A stretch of 64,000 nucleotides of DNA from Globodera rostochiensis (GCA_018350325.1 JAEVLN010000009.1:2253388-2317387), one strand, 5' to 3'. Positions 21,401 through 35,200 are shown, numbered from the stretch's first letter. A program made the numbers and translations. The notes: generated by a model from the sequence alone, not told the origin.

Positions 21401-22534
21401 ATGTTTAGAACTTTGTGCAAAAATGCCCTTGGTTGGCTTTAGAACTGCGGCAATTGAACTGAAGGCGACAGAACGCTATCGGACTTTTGATCCCAATCGA
21501 TTACAGGCGTAGAAGCCGATCTGACCTCCATTTGAATTTTGAAAAAAATTTGAAATTCAAAAATGTTTGAGAGTACGACATTCAGAAAATCCGAGTAATC
21601 GGCGATTTCGTCCAACCATAAAATGAATTTCAAGAAATGACGCCTAAAAATATTTTAAAAAAAACGGAAAAATTTAAAAACCGTTTATTCCACCATAGAT
21701 TTTTGGGTCCAGGTCTGAGTCCCCTGGACCTGAGTTTGGGTTTAACCGGGAAATCCTCCGTCCCGGTACCGGTCCCGTGCTACCCAAGTTGGAAGCAATA
21801 ATTTGGGCTGTCATTGTTATTGAGAATAAAAAAATTATGATAAGCTTATACAACTATTTTTTTGTTAGGCATTTTTACGAAAACATTTAGCCCATTTTTA
21901 AATTTCTCCAATTTCATTTAGCCCTGTACATAATTAGCCATGCTTTTTGTCCATTAGTCCCCGGGGGTGGGGGGTTTACCGGGATTTGTCCTCAAAACGT
22001 TCTCTTGCTCTTTGTTTTGATATGTTTTTTCAACAATAGTTAAATTTAATTATTATAAATTTTTTGTGTGCAACTTTCAATTTAAATTAATTTTTTTTGT
22101 TGTTTTCGATTCACCAAAAAAGGGAAAAAGTGCAAAATGTAGTTTGCACTTTGTTGTTGTCATATTTGAGTCGGATGCGCGGGAACGAAACACCCGTGAA
22201 TTGAAGAATTTTATAGGTAACTTATATTTTGAACACTATTCATTTCTTTTTATTCACCCGTTACAAATTGTTATAATTATTAAAATTATTTTACATTTAT
22301 TACCGAATAAAAAAGTATGTAATTTAAAAAGAAACTTACTACGGTAATTTTGATGTTTTTATATAAATCGGACATTTTGTCGGTTTCCAAGCGACCGGAC
22401 ATTTTGTCCGTCGGACCTTTTGTGCCGCGGCAGCGATCGGTGTTAAAATATTTTCGAAAAATTTACCAGCCCCCAGTTTTTTATTTATTTTTTATCCCAT
22501 TTCCGATTTTGCACTCAAAAACCCGCTCGATCTC
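21401..22534. other. Intergenic
   Basis: No supported gene. It includes a partial further copy of the upstream block near 22060-22165 (GCAAAATGTAGTTTGCACTT) and GATCGGTGTTAAAATATTTT near 22435, which also follows paralogue C at 15234. Confidence 0.5.
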
Positions 22535-22915
22535 CCGCAAATTTTGATACATTTTTTCAAAAATATTTAAATTTAATTATTATAAATGTTTTGTGTCAAC
22601 ATTCAACTCTTTTTTTTTCGCTTTATTCCCAACAAAATAGATGGGGCAAAAAGAGTGCAAAATGTAGTAGTTTGCACTTTGTAGTCGCCATGTTGTGTGT
22701 GTACACTTTGAATGTGGGGGCTGAGAGTGAGAGGAAACAAATCGATCTGAACGTGAATAGCCGTGGAGAGCGCAGACGGGTGGAAACCGCTGAAGAGTGA
22801 GAGAGCATTGGACAGAGAAAAGGTGGACAAAAGAATCGAATGAGGGCACTTTTTCATCTTCGTTTGCTCGTAAATATGTATGTGGTTGGTGGCAGTGGGC
22901 AAAATTTATGTCATT
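22535..22915 (+). repeat. Upstream block, copy 3
   Basis: The most complete copy, lying 280 bp upstream of the gene at 23194. It carries GTAGTTTGCACTTTGTAGTC, CATGTTGTGTGTGTACACTT, AAACAAATCGATCTGAACGT and GCATTGGACAGAGAAAAGG in order. Confidence 0.65.
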
Positions 22916-23193
22916 TATCATTCAAAACCCACACAATTTTTGAGGGAAGTATAACTAATTATATGAATTTAAATTTCGACATTCTTGTATGACAAAACAC
23001 CTAAAATACCCCACAATTTTGCGATCAGTTTTAAAGACATAATGTCGCCAAGTTTCTCTGTTTATGGTCGCCTAACTAATCTCTCTGATCAGATCAGAAA
23101 CTTTCCATTCATTGTGCTCTTTGAATTTTGAACTTTTTAAGCCGCTTTAAAAAAATTTCAAAAAATTTTCTTATAAAAAAATTTAAGGAAAAA

Positions 23194-24787
23194 ATGGAAT
23201 TGGGTGTCGCGCGTTCACTGCAATTATTGCTCAGCTCTGTGCTGCTCTTCAGTGCTTTCTGTCTTTATTTGGTGTGCTTTTCATGATTTAAATTAAACTT
23301 GAAATATTTAATTTAATTGTTAACACAATTTTTATTTAAAAAATTTAAATACAATACTTTTCGGCGGTGCCCGATTGGTGGATTTACGCAACGCCATGCA
23401 TTGCCGGCGGAATTTTGAATGCTTTTCCGCACGCCGCTTGTCCATTTTGGCGTTTTTTGGCCAGTGCTCTGATTGTGTTGGGCACCATTGAGACGTGAGA
23501 TTCTTTCATTTCCCTTTTTTTGAAATTAAATTTAAATTTTAAATATCATTTATTTTCAGACTTTTCCTCGTCTGGTCCATACGGTGAGTGTGCTTATTCT
23601 AGAGTCCGGATGATCGAGATTCTCGATCAGTCATACAATAGTCCGGGGCTCTAGTTTATTCGTCCATTTAATTCTTAGGCCGACAAAGGTGTGTCTATTC
23701 GTCGGCTTGGGGTTGACATTTTCTAGAAATTAGTCAAGGTCAAGGCTAAGCCATTTTTGAGAGCCAAAAACTAACTAAATTATTCAAAACCCAGGCAAAA
23801 AACACGGCACGGCACTTTTAATTTACCTAAACATATTTAAGATAGCTTTTCACAAAAACAAATTTATAAAAAAACTCAATCACCCGGAAAATGCTCGGGC
23901 GGTGTGACTTATTCTTTCATAAAAATGAGTGATAAATGATTATTTTATTTAGAGCACATTTTATTATAATATTTTAATATGTACTTATGACAATCTGTTT
24001 AAACGTAATTAAAGTAATTAAAATGGACAAAGGACTCAACAAACTTTGGAGTTCACGAGTTTTATGTTAAAAAACGCATACCTCCTCTACCTCATCATTC
24101 AAAATTCTCGACATTGAAACCTGAAATATATATATAATATATTTTTGTAAACCCCTCAAGGCTCGTCGAGCTGTCACCTTTCCTCAACTCGCCCGAAGCA
24201 TCGGCGCGCGATGAACTGTTTGAGGGGCGTCTAATTTTGCTTCCGGCACTGGCCGTTTCACTTACCATATCCACCCGACTCGGTCAGTAATTGGACGCTT
24301 ACCGTACCCCATTTTGGAAAATTATTTACTATCAGAGCCGTACCCAGCAAAATTTTTCGGGGTGGGGCAAGCCAAAAAAAAGTCGATTCTTAGGGGTGCA
24401 TTTTTCCGTCGTTTTTATTGCTTTCATAAGCAATTTTTTGCTAAAAAAAAGAGTTGATTTTAGGTGTGTATTTTTTGGTTTTATTGTATTTTTCTTAGAA
24501 ATTCCAAAAAAGTTCAATTTTCAGTAAATTTTTTAGAATTTTTAACATTTTTGTTGAAATTTTTAAAAATTTTGTCAATTTTCAAAAATGCAAATTTTTT
24601 TTGCGAATTCTACAAAGTACAATTGTCAGGCACCGCCAAATACGAGGGCATTCTGGACGTGTTGCGCACAATTTTGTTGCTCACTTTTGCCATTGCATTA
24701 GTGCCCGCTGCTGCCTATTCCGTCACATTTTTTGTGCCCGCCTTGGCCGACGTCGTCACGCATTACTTGGAAAAAGTGCCATTCTGA
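23194..24787 (+). CDS. FRAG1/DRAM/PGAP2-like multi-span protein with a defective acceptor
   Basis: Exons 23194-23271, 23364-23494, 23560-23583, 24161-24282 and 24630-24787 are in phase and give 170 residues. Segments: a first hydrophobic helix (LLLSSVLLFSAFCLYL), then AVPDWWIYATPCIAGGILNA, then FWRFLASALIVLGTIETLFL, then LFEGRLILLPALAVSLTIS, then a C-terminal hydrophobic pair. A 'VP..W/Y....IGG....FWR' layout is reminiscent of the FRAG1/DRAM/SFK1 group that includes PGAP2 (GPI-anchor lipid remodelling in the Golgi). I hold this loosely. Oddity: no AG exists anywhere in the last ~70 bp before exon 2, which is preceded by CTTTTCG. The gene is therefore either spliced at a non-canonical site or recently disabled. 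Confidence 0.55.
23600..23653. mobile_element. 54-bp miniature hAT-like element
   Basis: Starts TAGAGTCCGGA and ends CCGGGGCTCTA. Flanking 8-mers GCTTATTC and GTTTATTC differ by one base. It lies 16 bp after the donor of exon 3. Confidence 0.55.
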
Positions 24788-27700
24788 TCAAACTGGGTGC
24801 TAATGCCGTGAAGCTCATGAGCGTTTCTGTAATGTGATTCAAAATTCAGGCGATTCCATTTTGCTGACCTATTTTTAATAAGTTCTCATAAATTTATAAA
24901 ATATATTGAGTATCATTCACAAATGGGGAAATTTGTGGTTTTCTATTCATTTTGTCGGTTTTTTTAGTTTGGCAAAACGTTCGAAAATGCCAAAAACCCG
25001 GCACGGACACCTAAAACCCTGGCAAATGCCCGGTTTCCAGGCCAAAATGGCATCCCCTGGCTTGGATCCGGGCCGGCATTTTGTGCGTGTTTTTTTTGAC
25101 CGAGCTGATATTCCCCGGAAGAGTGCCAGGTTTAGCCCCCCGGGTGAGTATTTGCCAATCGGACGCCCGCCAGATTCTGGCACAAATCCGGGCGGGACGA
25201 TTATTAATTTTTTTAAAGTTCTTATGATCCTCAGGTAGGAAAAGCAGCGCTAATAAAAATTCATTTTATGGAAATGCATTAGGTAATTTAATGATATTTA
25301 ATGTTTGTTTTTCGATTCCTTTTGATGTTTTAAGCCAACAAAATAACAATTGAAATGTGCTTCATTTCTGCTTTCTGCTGAAACAATTTGTCGAGAGGGG
25401 GCTGGCACTTGACTCCATTCTTGGCGATTACAGTCCCCTCCCCTCCCAACAAAACGAGATTAGCCCCTCAGGGGCCGAGGAAGAGGGGGGGGGGAGGAGG
25501 GGATTTGGCCAAATTGACCTCTTCTCTAATGCCGATGGCAGTTGGGGGGAGGGGGACAAGTTAATCTCTTTACGGCACTGGAGGGAATGTTCTCTTCACT
25601 TGGCGGGATTGGAGTGTGTGTGCCATTTCTTGCCCAATTTTGTGCTAACACGGCGGAATTGGCCGGCCAAAGGGCCATCTCGAGAGAGGGTTGGCAATTT
25701 TGTTGCCAGTTCAAAAATTTAAAATTTTTTTGATCTGTTTTACATTTACCTATATTTGAAACTTTTTCTACTTTTGATGAATTGAAATTGCAATAGAAAA
25801 AATAATTCGAATTTAATTATATCGTTTTTCCCGCTGATGCCTTTTGCCACCAGGCACATTTTGCCCGTTTTGACTAATTGAATGAACGCTTCGACCCCGA
25901 CATGGCCAACCCCGATCCCGACCCCCGAAAGGTCGGGGCTCAACCCTAGTGCAAATAACAAATTGTTTGAATGCAATTTTCCATAAAGCAGCTAACTATA
26001 CCCACCGTAAAAATGCCAGAGGAACAAGAAGAATCCCGGGAATACAGGATTTTGCACAAATTTTGACCGAAATCGCAAAAATTTTTAGTATTTTTCTTAA
26101 TTTCACCAATGATTTTCGATTAAATTTTTTCAAGAACAATGAAATTGAATTAGAATCATTACAAAAATCAAAACTCAGCGAGTTCAATTGTTAAAAAAAT
26201 GTTTTTCATCCAACCGGCGCAAATCAATTCAACGCGTATTTGTCGCCTCGGGGGTTAACGCAAACAGAACTTCATCACTAATTTGGTCTGACAACTTTTT
26301 GTTCGTGCCAAAGCTGTCAAGGGCCCAGTGACACTTCGGCTTTTGGCCATAAAATTTGTCTGAGGCCACTGACAGGGCAACAAAATTGGATTTTCGGCCC
26401 GTTGTTAAGCGGATAAAGTTCCTCCCCCCCCCCCCCCCCCCGGCGCACAAAGGTCCATACCCTGCGGGCGTGGGTGGGAGAGGACAATTCGAGCTGGCCG
26501 TTTCAGTGCCACCAAATTTGGGCGGATATTAGTGCCGAACCCAACCAAATTTGGCGATTTTGGTGGCCATTCCAAACGCATTGTTGATAAAAGCTAGTCT
26601 TTGCTTGATAAAGCATCTCTACGTTTCTTTAAATGAGCTACAAATGCTGCCCAGATTTAGCTGAGGCAGGGAAAAGCTGCCTGCCAAATTTGGGCGGTAC
26701 TGAATTAGCTGTGCGGTACTAAATTGGGTGGGCGGTACTGAATTGGTTGACCGGCACCGTCCGTCGACTGTCGACGGCACAGTGCCGGCGGCCCGCGTCC
26801 ACACCATTCAGCAAAGAAGCAGCACCCACCAACAAATTTTCACACATTTTGGCGCCATCAGCGGACACAACAATCGGCCAGCCGTCGGCGGCGGCTGGCA
26901 ACAACGAAATTTGAAATTCTGAAGCGACAAATTTTGCCGAAAAAGTGCACTCCATAATTCATTTGCATGAGCCATTATGGTCAGTCAGTTAGGTCCATTC
27001 GTGCGTGGCCAATGTGTCCATTCCGGACGGAGTTTTGTGCACTTCATTTTGCTTTTTTTTCTTTTTTTTTTTACTATATTTGATCATTAAGGTGTTAAAA
27101 ATTCAGTTTGAACACCTAAATAGGTGCTATAAACCTCAAAATATTAAAATGGGAAAAAATTTAAAATTCCATAATATATATATTAATTAAATTTACAAAT
27201 TAAATAAAATAAAATTTTTTAATGGCCCTTTCGCTTAACAAAAATGATTAATTGGTCAAAAAAATCAAAACCAACTAACAATTCAATAACTCTGGCATTT
27301 GCACATTTCAAAAATATAAATATTTTTAAGTGCTAAAAGCCCCAAAAGTCCATCGTCGTAAAAAGTCGCCTCCTAATTTCATCGAATTTCGAACATTTTT
27401 AAAGCTAATTTTGAGAATTTCTTAAATTTTCTATACGGCGCCTATCGCCAGCCACGCCGGGCCTTTTCACTTAAATTTTTTTAAAAATAAAAGAGCAAGC
27501 CGGACAATAATTATTGTCGTGAATTGTACAAATTTGTTCACTCTAAATTCGTAGTTTTTAAATAAAATTTCCGAACATTTTATTCATTGCAAATGATTCT
27601 CTTAAAATTCACTGATAACACAACAATTTTTTTTTACAATTTTTGGACTAATATTGAGTATTATTTTTGTTTTATAATTGGAAATAAATAAGTTTTACTT

Positions 27701-29940
27701 TGTTTTAGAAAAAAAAAACGGAGTGGATCCCCCCCCCCCCCCCCCCCCCTCCCTATAATTTATGCAAATTTTAACGCCCTACGAAATTTTATCCATCAAA
27801 AATTTGATGGCTCTGGGGGACCATTTTTGGATGTTTACGCATTCTCATCTAATTTTCTATGTCCAGCAGATGTGGCATTATGCCATTTTTTCTCCTAAAA
27901 ATAAAAACAAAAAGCTCTAATTTTAATTTTTCAAAATAATCAAGTTTTTAAACTTGAAAAATTCATTTTTCTCATTTTTAAATTTTTCCAACAAAGGCCA
28001 TAAAATCGAATAACCCAACAACTCCGATCAGGCACATACAGAGAGAGCATTTTGATTGAAAATTTTGAAGATTACTGAAACACTGCGGCGATGCCAACAT
28101 TTTTTTTGTCCATAATTAATGCAAATTGTAGTATTTGTAAATGTCGTAAAATTGTCCTTTTTTGGTCGATGTTTTTGCAGTTTCCTGTAATTTCAAGACG
28201 CAATGAGGTGACAGGGGGGGGGCTGCACATTTACAGCCCCCCCCCTCCGGGGACAACCGAATTTTTAATGACCACGGAAGGGCGAAGGTGTCAGAATGAT
28301 GGGAGCGGTGCATTTTTTGCCCCCCCCCCTCGCCATTTTCTTGTCCAAACAGCCCACATTCCTGTTAATGCATCTCTTAAGTGTGTATTAAATGAGCTAG
28401 TGAGAACTCTTAACAATAAGTGTCAGAATTTCAAATTTGAATTTTCGGCAAAAATTTTTAAATTTTTTTATTTAGGCATGCATCCCCCCCCTCCCCCGCT
28501 TAATAATCAACATTGAAATTTTGAAATATTTTGACATTATTTTGCCTTTTATTGGCCAAAAATTGATTGGAATTAACCCAAAAAAATTTGGGCATCATTT
28601 TCTGTCCATCCTTTGCCCATCATTTTTGCTCCCCACCATATTTGTTGTTATTGTTGTGCCACATTTGCATATTTTGTGCTCTGCGCCGCCCCCCCCTCCG
28701 GCGATATCTGTGCCCATCTCGCTCCAGGGCATATTCTCTGTCTTCCACCCTCCTTTATGTGCCCGCGCGCGTGATTAATGCCCTCCCCGAATTCGGTGGA
28801 ATATGAACAATCCCCGTCAGCATGCCCCCCGCCCCCGAGGGCATCAACTAAAAAGAGCGGCGGCACTCCCTTTGATGTTGGCGCCAAAAAGGCATCATCG
28901 ATTTAATTGAGCTCCTCTGTTCACTGTCAACTGTCAGCACACAAATTATTTTCTGAATGGCATTGATCCAAAACAAAAAAGGGATTTTATTGCATCTCTG
29001 AATGTGATCAGGCACTTTCAAATGTTTTCGGTTTCGGCATTGGCACTACCAATAATGGGATTCCGATTCCCGATCGAACAATATTGAATCCAACCGTTTA
29101 CCGGCAAAGATCAATCGGGATCCCGATTTTTGGTTTTCGGCATCGGCAATACCGATATGGGGGTTCCAATTCCCGATCAAACAATTAATCGCATACGTTC
29201 ATCGGCAAACATCGATCGGGATCCCCGATTAAACTCAAATTGCGATCACCAATTCTGCTGATCATAAAAAGTGGGTAATTTGATCGTTGCTGCTGGTGTG
29301 CAATCATTTATTAAATCGATAAACTTGCGCATCATTTTAATATATTTATTTCGATGCAATTTTTGTTTTCCAATTTTTTTGTTAAATAATCCGTCGCGTT
29401 GCGTTGCCCCATCACCGGAGTCCATTTCAATTTTGACTACTCCCCCCCCCCCCCCATCCCCCCGGCTCAATTCGGTCAAAAATCCAGCGCCATCATCATC
29501 ATAATCTGCGCGAGTGGGTGCCATTAATCCGGCAGAGCAGAGCCAAGCCAAATGCGCGGTCGGAAGAGTCAATCCCCGCCAAATCCATCAACGACCCCTC
29601 CGGGGCCCATCCCCAATCCCCCCCCCCCCAGCCCCCAGCGTCGTCCCGGCCATTTTCCGCATGGCCTGGCACTGTTGCTGGTGATGGGCTTATCGCCAAT
29701 TAAAATCTATCGCACCTCCTCCACCATTTATTTATTTAGGTATATAATATAGGCAAGGCAACAAACCATCGGCAGAAAAATAGTTGCAAAATCTGTTGCC
29801 ATTATCTAAATTGGAATCAATCGTTTCGTGGCACAAAAATGCCATCCCCCTTTTACTCATTAGTGACACAAAAAAGCTATATGTCTCAATTTTGTTTGCT
29901 CATTTTTGGGAGCGAAAATCATCAATTTATTCATCCCGTA

Positions 29941-30210
29941 GCTCAAAAATGCCATCGATCTCGTTTTCGGCATAAAGTGCACGATTTACTTATTTTTGGC
30001 ACAAAAATGCCATCGATCTCGTTTTCGGCATAAAGTGCACGATTTACTTATTTTTGGCACAAAAATGCCATCGATCTCATTTTCGGCATAAAGTGCACGA
30101 TTTACTTATTTTTGGCACAAAAATGCCATCGATCTCATTTTTGGCATAAACTACTCGATTACTTATTGATCGTGGCACAAAAATGCCATCGATCTTATTT
30201 TTGGCATAAA
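29941..30210. repeat. Five-copy 58-bp tandem repeat
   Basis: Unit contains CAAAAATGCCATCGATCTC, TTTTCGGCATAAAGTGCACG and ATTTACTTATTTTTGG. The period is 58 bp and later units are more diverged. Confidence 0.9.
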
Positions 30211-31389
30211 GTGTGCCATCGATACGCTTCGGTCTCGAGAATTAATCCACGCTGCAAATTTCATTTCCGGAAATTAAAGGAAATCATTTTCGAGAATGCC
30301 GAACTTTTCTCCAAATTGTGCACAATTCCGGCACTTTTTGTATCAAGCGCCCCAAAACATAATAATAATAATTCTGTTATTTGTGTTTTTCATTAAAAAA
30401 AAACGTGTCCCGATTGCTCCTCCAGCGGCGTTTTCTTCCCCATTTTGCCCCATTGTTGGGTCTGTTGTCAGTGCACAACATTGGCGGGACAATCTGCTGA
30501 AGAAAGAGGGCGGGCGAATTGTTTGTGGGGGCATTCTCACCCCCCCCCCCCAAAAGCAATTCATGAACGGACACTCTTTCCCCTCGGGGGACGGGGAAAG
30601 GCCCAAACAATTATTCGGCAGACCCTTCTGGCACATAAGCAATTCTTCGCCGCCGCCGCCGGGCCTATCTTTGCCCCATCTCTCTCATGGAATGTCTCGG
30701 GGGAATATTATTCGCCTCGGCACATTTGCGCCCATCCATTTTCGACACTTTTGCGATAAAAAAAATATAAACAAAAATTGTTCCGAATCGGTTAATCAAT
30801 AAAAAAAAACTAAGTTTGGGAAATTATGCCAAATTACCGCTGAATTTCTGATTATAAAATTAATTATTTTAATATATTTTTTTTTAATTTTACATTTAAA
30901 CAAAATAAATAGGTAGGTATGTAATTAACTAATTGCGCTTCTGTCTGAAGGAAATTGACTCAACAAAATCAAATAACAAATCAATGGACGTGCCTAATCC
31001 GCTTAATCCGCCGTCCGTTCGTCCGTATCGCATATCCCGCGCGCCCCAAGCCATCCATCTTTGTTGTCAAGAGTCTCGATAGATAGCCGTCCATTTTGTG
31101 ACCCCCTCCCCCCGGGCGCTGAACGTTCTGTCGACCGATCGTAAAACGATGGGCGGACGGCGCGGACCGAAGGTCAGCAGCAAAGCTGCTCTTTCTGTTG
31201 CCGCTGCTGCTGCTGTTCATGCTCGCCCCTTCCCCCTTGCTTCTTCTATTCCGTTTTCTTGAAATCCCGAGGGATTTAGAATTGGATTTCCCGAAAATTG
31301 AACCTTTTTTGGATTTTTTTTTTATATCCGGGAGCCTGCACAATTTTCAATATTCCCATACCTAATACATTATGCGGGATTTCGGGTGC

Positions 31390-31615
31390 TTGTCAAACAT
31401 TGTCATCAATTGGATTTTCTTTTTAAATTTTGACTCTTTTTTTGTTCAAATAATATTCAAATAAAATTTGTCGGATTGGATTTTCTTTTTATTTTGACTC
31501 ATTTTTTTGTTCAAATATAATATTCAAATAGAAATTTGGCGGATTGGATTTTATTTTTAAATTTTAACTAATTTTTTTGTTCAAATAATATTCAAATAGA
31601 AATTTGGCAAATTTT
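31390..31615. repeat. Three-copy ~68-bp tandem repeat
   Basis: Units share GGATTGGATTTTCTTTTT, TTTTTTTGTTCAAAT and ATATTCAAATA. Non-coding. Confidence 0.75.
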
Positions 31616-32104
31616 CTACTACCGTACCCCAGGGGGTGTCGATGGCTTCCCACTAATAGAAGTTTGGGGTTTTTCAAATCCAAACTCAATCCGGAATGCT
31701 TTTATTCGCTGCGGTCAAATCCACGGGAATTTGTTTTTGCAATTTTTCATTGTTTTTACCAAAAACGGGGATTTGGTACGCCCCAAAAATGCACATGGAA
31801 GCGGATCCGCGTGCTTCCCAATATGCACCGGAGGGGATGAAAGCCGCGGACCGGTGATTCGTTGGGATGAAGCAAATCCACCGTGGGGATGATGAGGCTA
31901 ATCCATCTCGTCTCCCTCTTTCCCTGTCATTCGTCCATCAATTTTCCCCTCGGGGGTTGCGGCTTTTAACACAAAAAGAGCACCGCTCCGCTTGTCGACC
32001 CATGCTGAGAATAGTAAATTTTGATTAGTTTATTCTATGGGGTTGCTCCCCGATCTTTCGGGGATGGGAAGGTCCGGGGCTGTCAGGATTCTTTAGGGGT
32101 AGCG

Positions 32105-32215
32105 TGCCGGGGGTCGAGAATGAGGCCCAAAAATGTCGGAGGTCGAGAGTGAGGCCCAAAAATGTCGGAGGTCGAGAGTGAGGCCCAAAAATGCCGGGGG
32201 TCGAGAGTGAGGCCC
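32105..32215. repeat. Short ~28-bp tandem repeat
   Basis: Four units of GGTCGAGAGTGAGGCCCAAA followed by AATG(T/C)CGG. A related GACCCCCGACATTTTTAGG repeat lies at 34560-34690. Confidence 0.75.
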
Positions 32216-35200
32216 ATGGCAATGAGTCTGTTTTTAGGTGCTGAAATTCAAAAGTTTCAAAAAATGTTTATAAAGACTACATTTTTTGTTAATTTAATTT
32301 GGCGTTTGTCATATTGGCGTTTTGCCAATAATTTTGGTGTCCATTTCAAAACATTTAAAAATGCGCTAATTGCAATCAATTTAAGTTCAAACACAAAAGT
32401 GCCCCCCCCCCCGTCCGCGTTGTGTGTTTGTTTGTGTGCGGCTTCTTTGATTGACCAATTCACTGATCGAATTAGGCGAACTGTGCGCTTGCACAGTTTT
32501 GCGCCCGCCGGCGGTTATGTTGCAACAAATTTGCGTTGTTTTGGTGCGCTCTTTTTTTGTGTTGTTGATGAGACGGAATGCCCCCGCTGGGCATTCGTCC
32601 CTTAAATACACCCTCTAGGCGTTCCACGCGCAGCACAATCATCGTTGACGCCCCCCAAATGCCTTGTGTGTTTTCCTACTAATTTGTGCAGTTTGATCAT
32701 CGAAGGCCGTGTTGGGGACTGAAATTCCCACTTTTGTACGGCCCCGGGGGTTTTTTCAAAATTTAAAAATCTTTATTTTTGTCCGTTAGTCCCTTGTTTT
32801 TTGATTAAAATTCTGGCTTAATCCTAACCCCGATTCCAGGTTTATATTAAACTCCGGATGCCTATCTACTCTAGTTTATATCCGGGAATGCCTTGTTGAC
32901 CAGCAAAATTTAATTTTAAAATTATGATTCCTTTATTCTTTAATAACATTTAAAAAAAATTTAAATCCTTTTAATTTGCAAATAATCTTGTCTAATCCAT
33001 GCCCACAGCTTGTTCAAACTTTATATTAAAAATTTGAATTCATTTTTTCTTTTAGCCTCAAGCCTTATGAAAAAGCCTTAAGAAAAATGAGAAATTTTTG
33101 AACCTCCAAAAAGGTCGTCTTTAACAATTCTCAAGCCACAAGTCCTAAAGCCAAGCTCCATTCCCCCCCCCCCTTTTTCTTGCACAATTTTCTTGAATTA
33201 TTTGGGTCCCAACCCTCCCTGCATCTCCCCAATACTCCAATTCGTCTTTCCCCCCCCCCCCCAATTTTCCCCCTTAGCCCCCCCCCGCCCCCAACAAATT
33301 TCGATTTCCTCCCATCAATGAATGAATGAATGAAGGCGTGTGTGTACATTTATTTACATCTGCTACTGCTGCTGCTGCTGCTGCTGTGCGCCTTTTCTTC
33401 CATCCCAAATCGCGCAAATCCCACAACACATTCTCCACCCACAAAATCCATTCCACCCTCCGCCCCCCCCCTCCACCCTCCCCCAACACTCGTCAGGGGT
33501 CGTTACTTTTGTGTCCGATGCTCAACCCAAAATTATCCCCTCAGGGCAAATGCCCAAATTATCCCCTCCTCTCGGCGGCAAACGGCAAACAATGTGCTGC
33601 AAAGCAATTGCGCCAATTTCAATTGCTGTTGAAGAGATGTGCCGCCGCCTTTGGCGGATTTTAAAACAAAACAAAAATCGACTTTATGTGCTATCTTGAA
33701 CTAGAGAGCGGAATGGTTTAAGCTTGATAAGAGAATGGGGCTTTTGGTCCGTTAAGAGTTTCAGGGATTTCCTGGTTCTCAGCTCTTGCTTTTATCGGAA
33801 AATTCTGATCACTGATCACTAATCTGAACCACTCAAGAAAATCTAAGACCTTGAGTTCATTTGAGTACATAAACAGTTTCGAAAAGCTTTGTTTAATTTT
33901 AGAAAATTCAAAAAAAACTTTAATACGTTCAAACAATCAATGGCGGCATCCTCCGTAACCTTTGAAATCATTAGAAAAAATTGATAAAATCTTTAAATTT
34001 TCCACATTCACCAACCACCTGCTCTTCGGCCACTGTTCAAACAAACATCGGCGGTAGCCAAAAAAAAGTGGGGGGGGGGGGAAGAAATGACCTTTTTGAT
34101 TGGCCTGACGCTCTCTGTCAATGTGTGTTGTTTTGCCTCCCCCCGAGGGGTTTTTCTACGAAAATATTTTCCATTTCCCTCCCCCCCCCCTCCCCCTCTG
34201 CCCCTTGGGGGCGCTGTTTGGATTTTGTGCACGAATGGTATATTTCAAAATGTGTGGTGGTGGAAAAGTTACACCCACCCGCCCGCCGCACACCGGAGAT
34301 TGTCCGTCCGTCGTTGGCCCACAAAACAAAGAATTTTTTTTGTTCACAATGTTTTCTGCTCCGAATGGTCGTCGGTCGGTTGGTCACCGGTTTTGGCCTT
34401 TCATCCGTTGGCGAAAGTGTGCCTTTTCATTCATTCATTCATTCATTTAAAAAGCAAAGTTCTTTTGTTGTTTGGCCATTGATCTTATCACAACGTTCCG
34501 CCAATTTAAAAAAATTGAATTGTACTGAACAAAGCTGGCTTTTGAATTTTCAGCATTCCCCCGACACGCCGTCCCCGAATCCCGACATTTTTAGGCTTTA
34601 CCCCCGCCCTGACCCTCGGCATTTTTGGGCTTCACCCCCCGCCCTGATCCCCGACATTTTTAGGCTTCACTCTTGACCCCCGACCTCCCTGACCCCCGAC
34701 TTCCCCTAATATAAATAAATGGATTTGGGTAGGTTTTTCGGGTCTTTTTCATGACTTTTCTAATCAAAAACTGTCGTCATGACCAAAAAATTTGTTAAAT
34801 TAATATGTTTATGGCGTGTTGATCAGAAACTTTTTGATGCAAAAATTTTCCTGTAAAAATAATTCATAGCCATATTCATCTTACATATCTTTCTAATCGA
34901 AAACTTGATGAAAACGGTAAATTTTTGTCACACTCTTCAAAACCGCAAATTCCCCCCCCCCCCCCGGGTCTCCCCTCCCGCTGTGCTTGAGTCTCCTCCA
35001 GTCGTTGTAAATTGTTGTTTTCGTCGATGTTTGCTCAAGTCCCGTTGCTGCTGCTGCTTTTGGAAGTTTTTAGAGCTGAAAAATCCCCCGTTTCCCCCGA
35101 GGGGAAATGGGAATTATTAAAACAAGTGCAAATGCTCGCAACATTTGCGCACATTTGTTTCCCCGACAGCCATTTATATATTCTACCAATTTGACGCCCC

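Noticed and set aside
20906..21512. 178-codon frame with repeated FGTFALFLWQMP
   Set aside because: It runs through the 40-bp minisatellite in the wrong frame relative to the last exon of the 4-span gene, which stops at 21009.
33981..34676. 231-codon plus-strand frame
   Set aside because: Low-complexity, Pro/Ser/Phe-rich, crossing poly(C) runs, and open on the opposite strand as well. No splice support.
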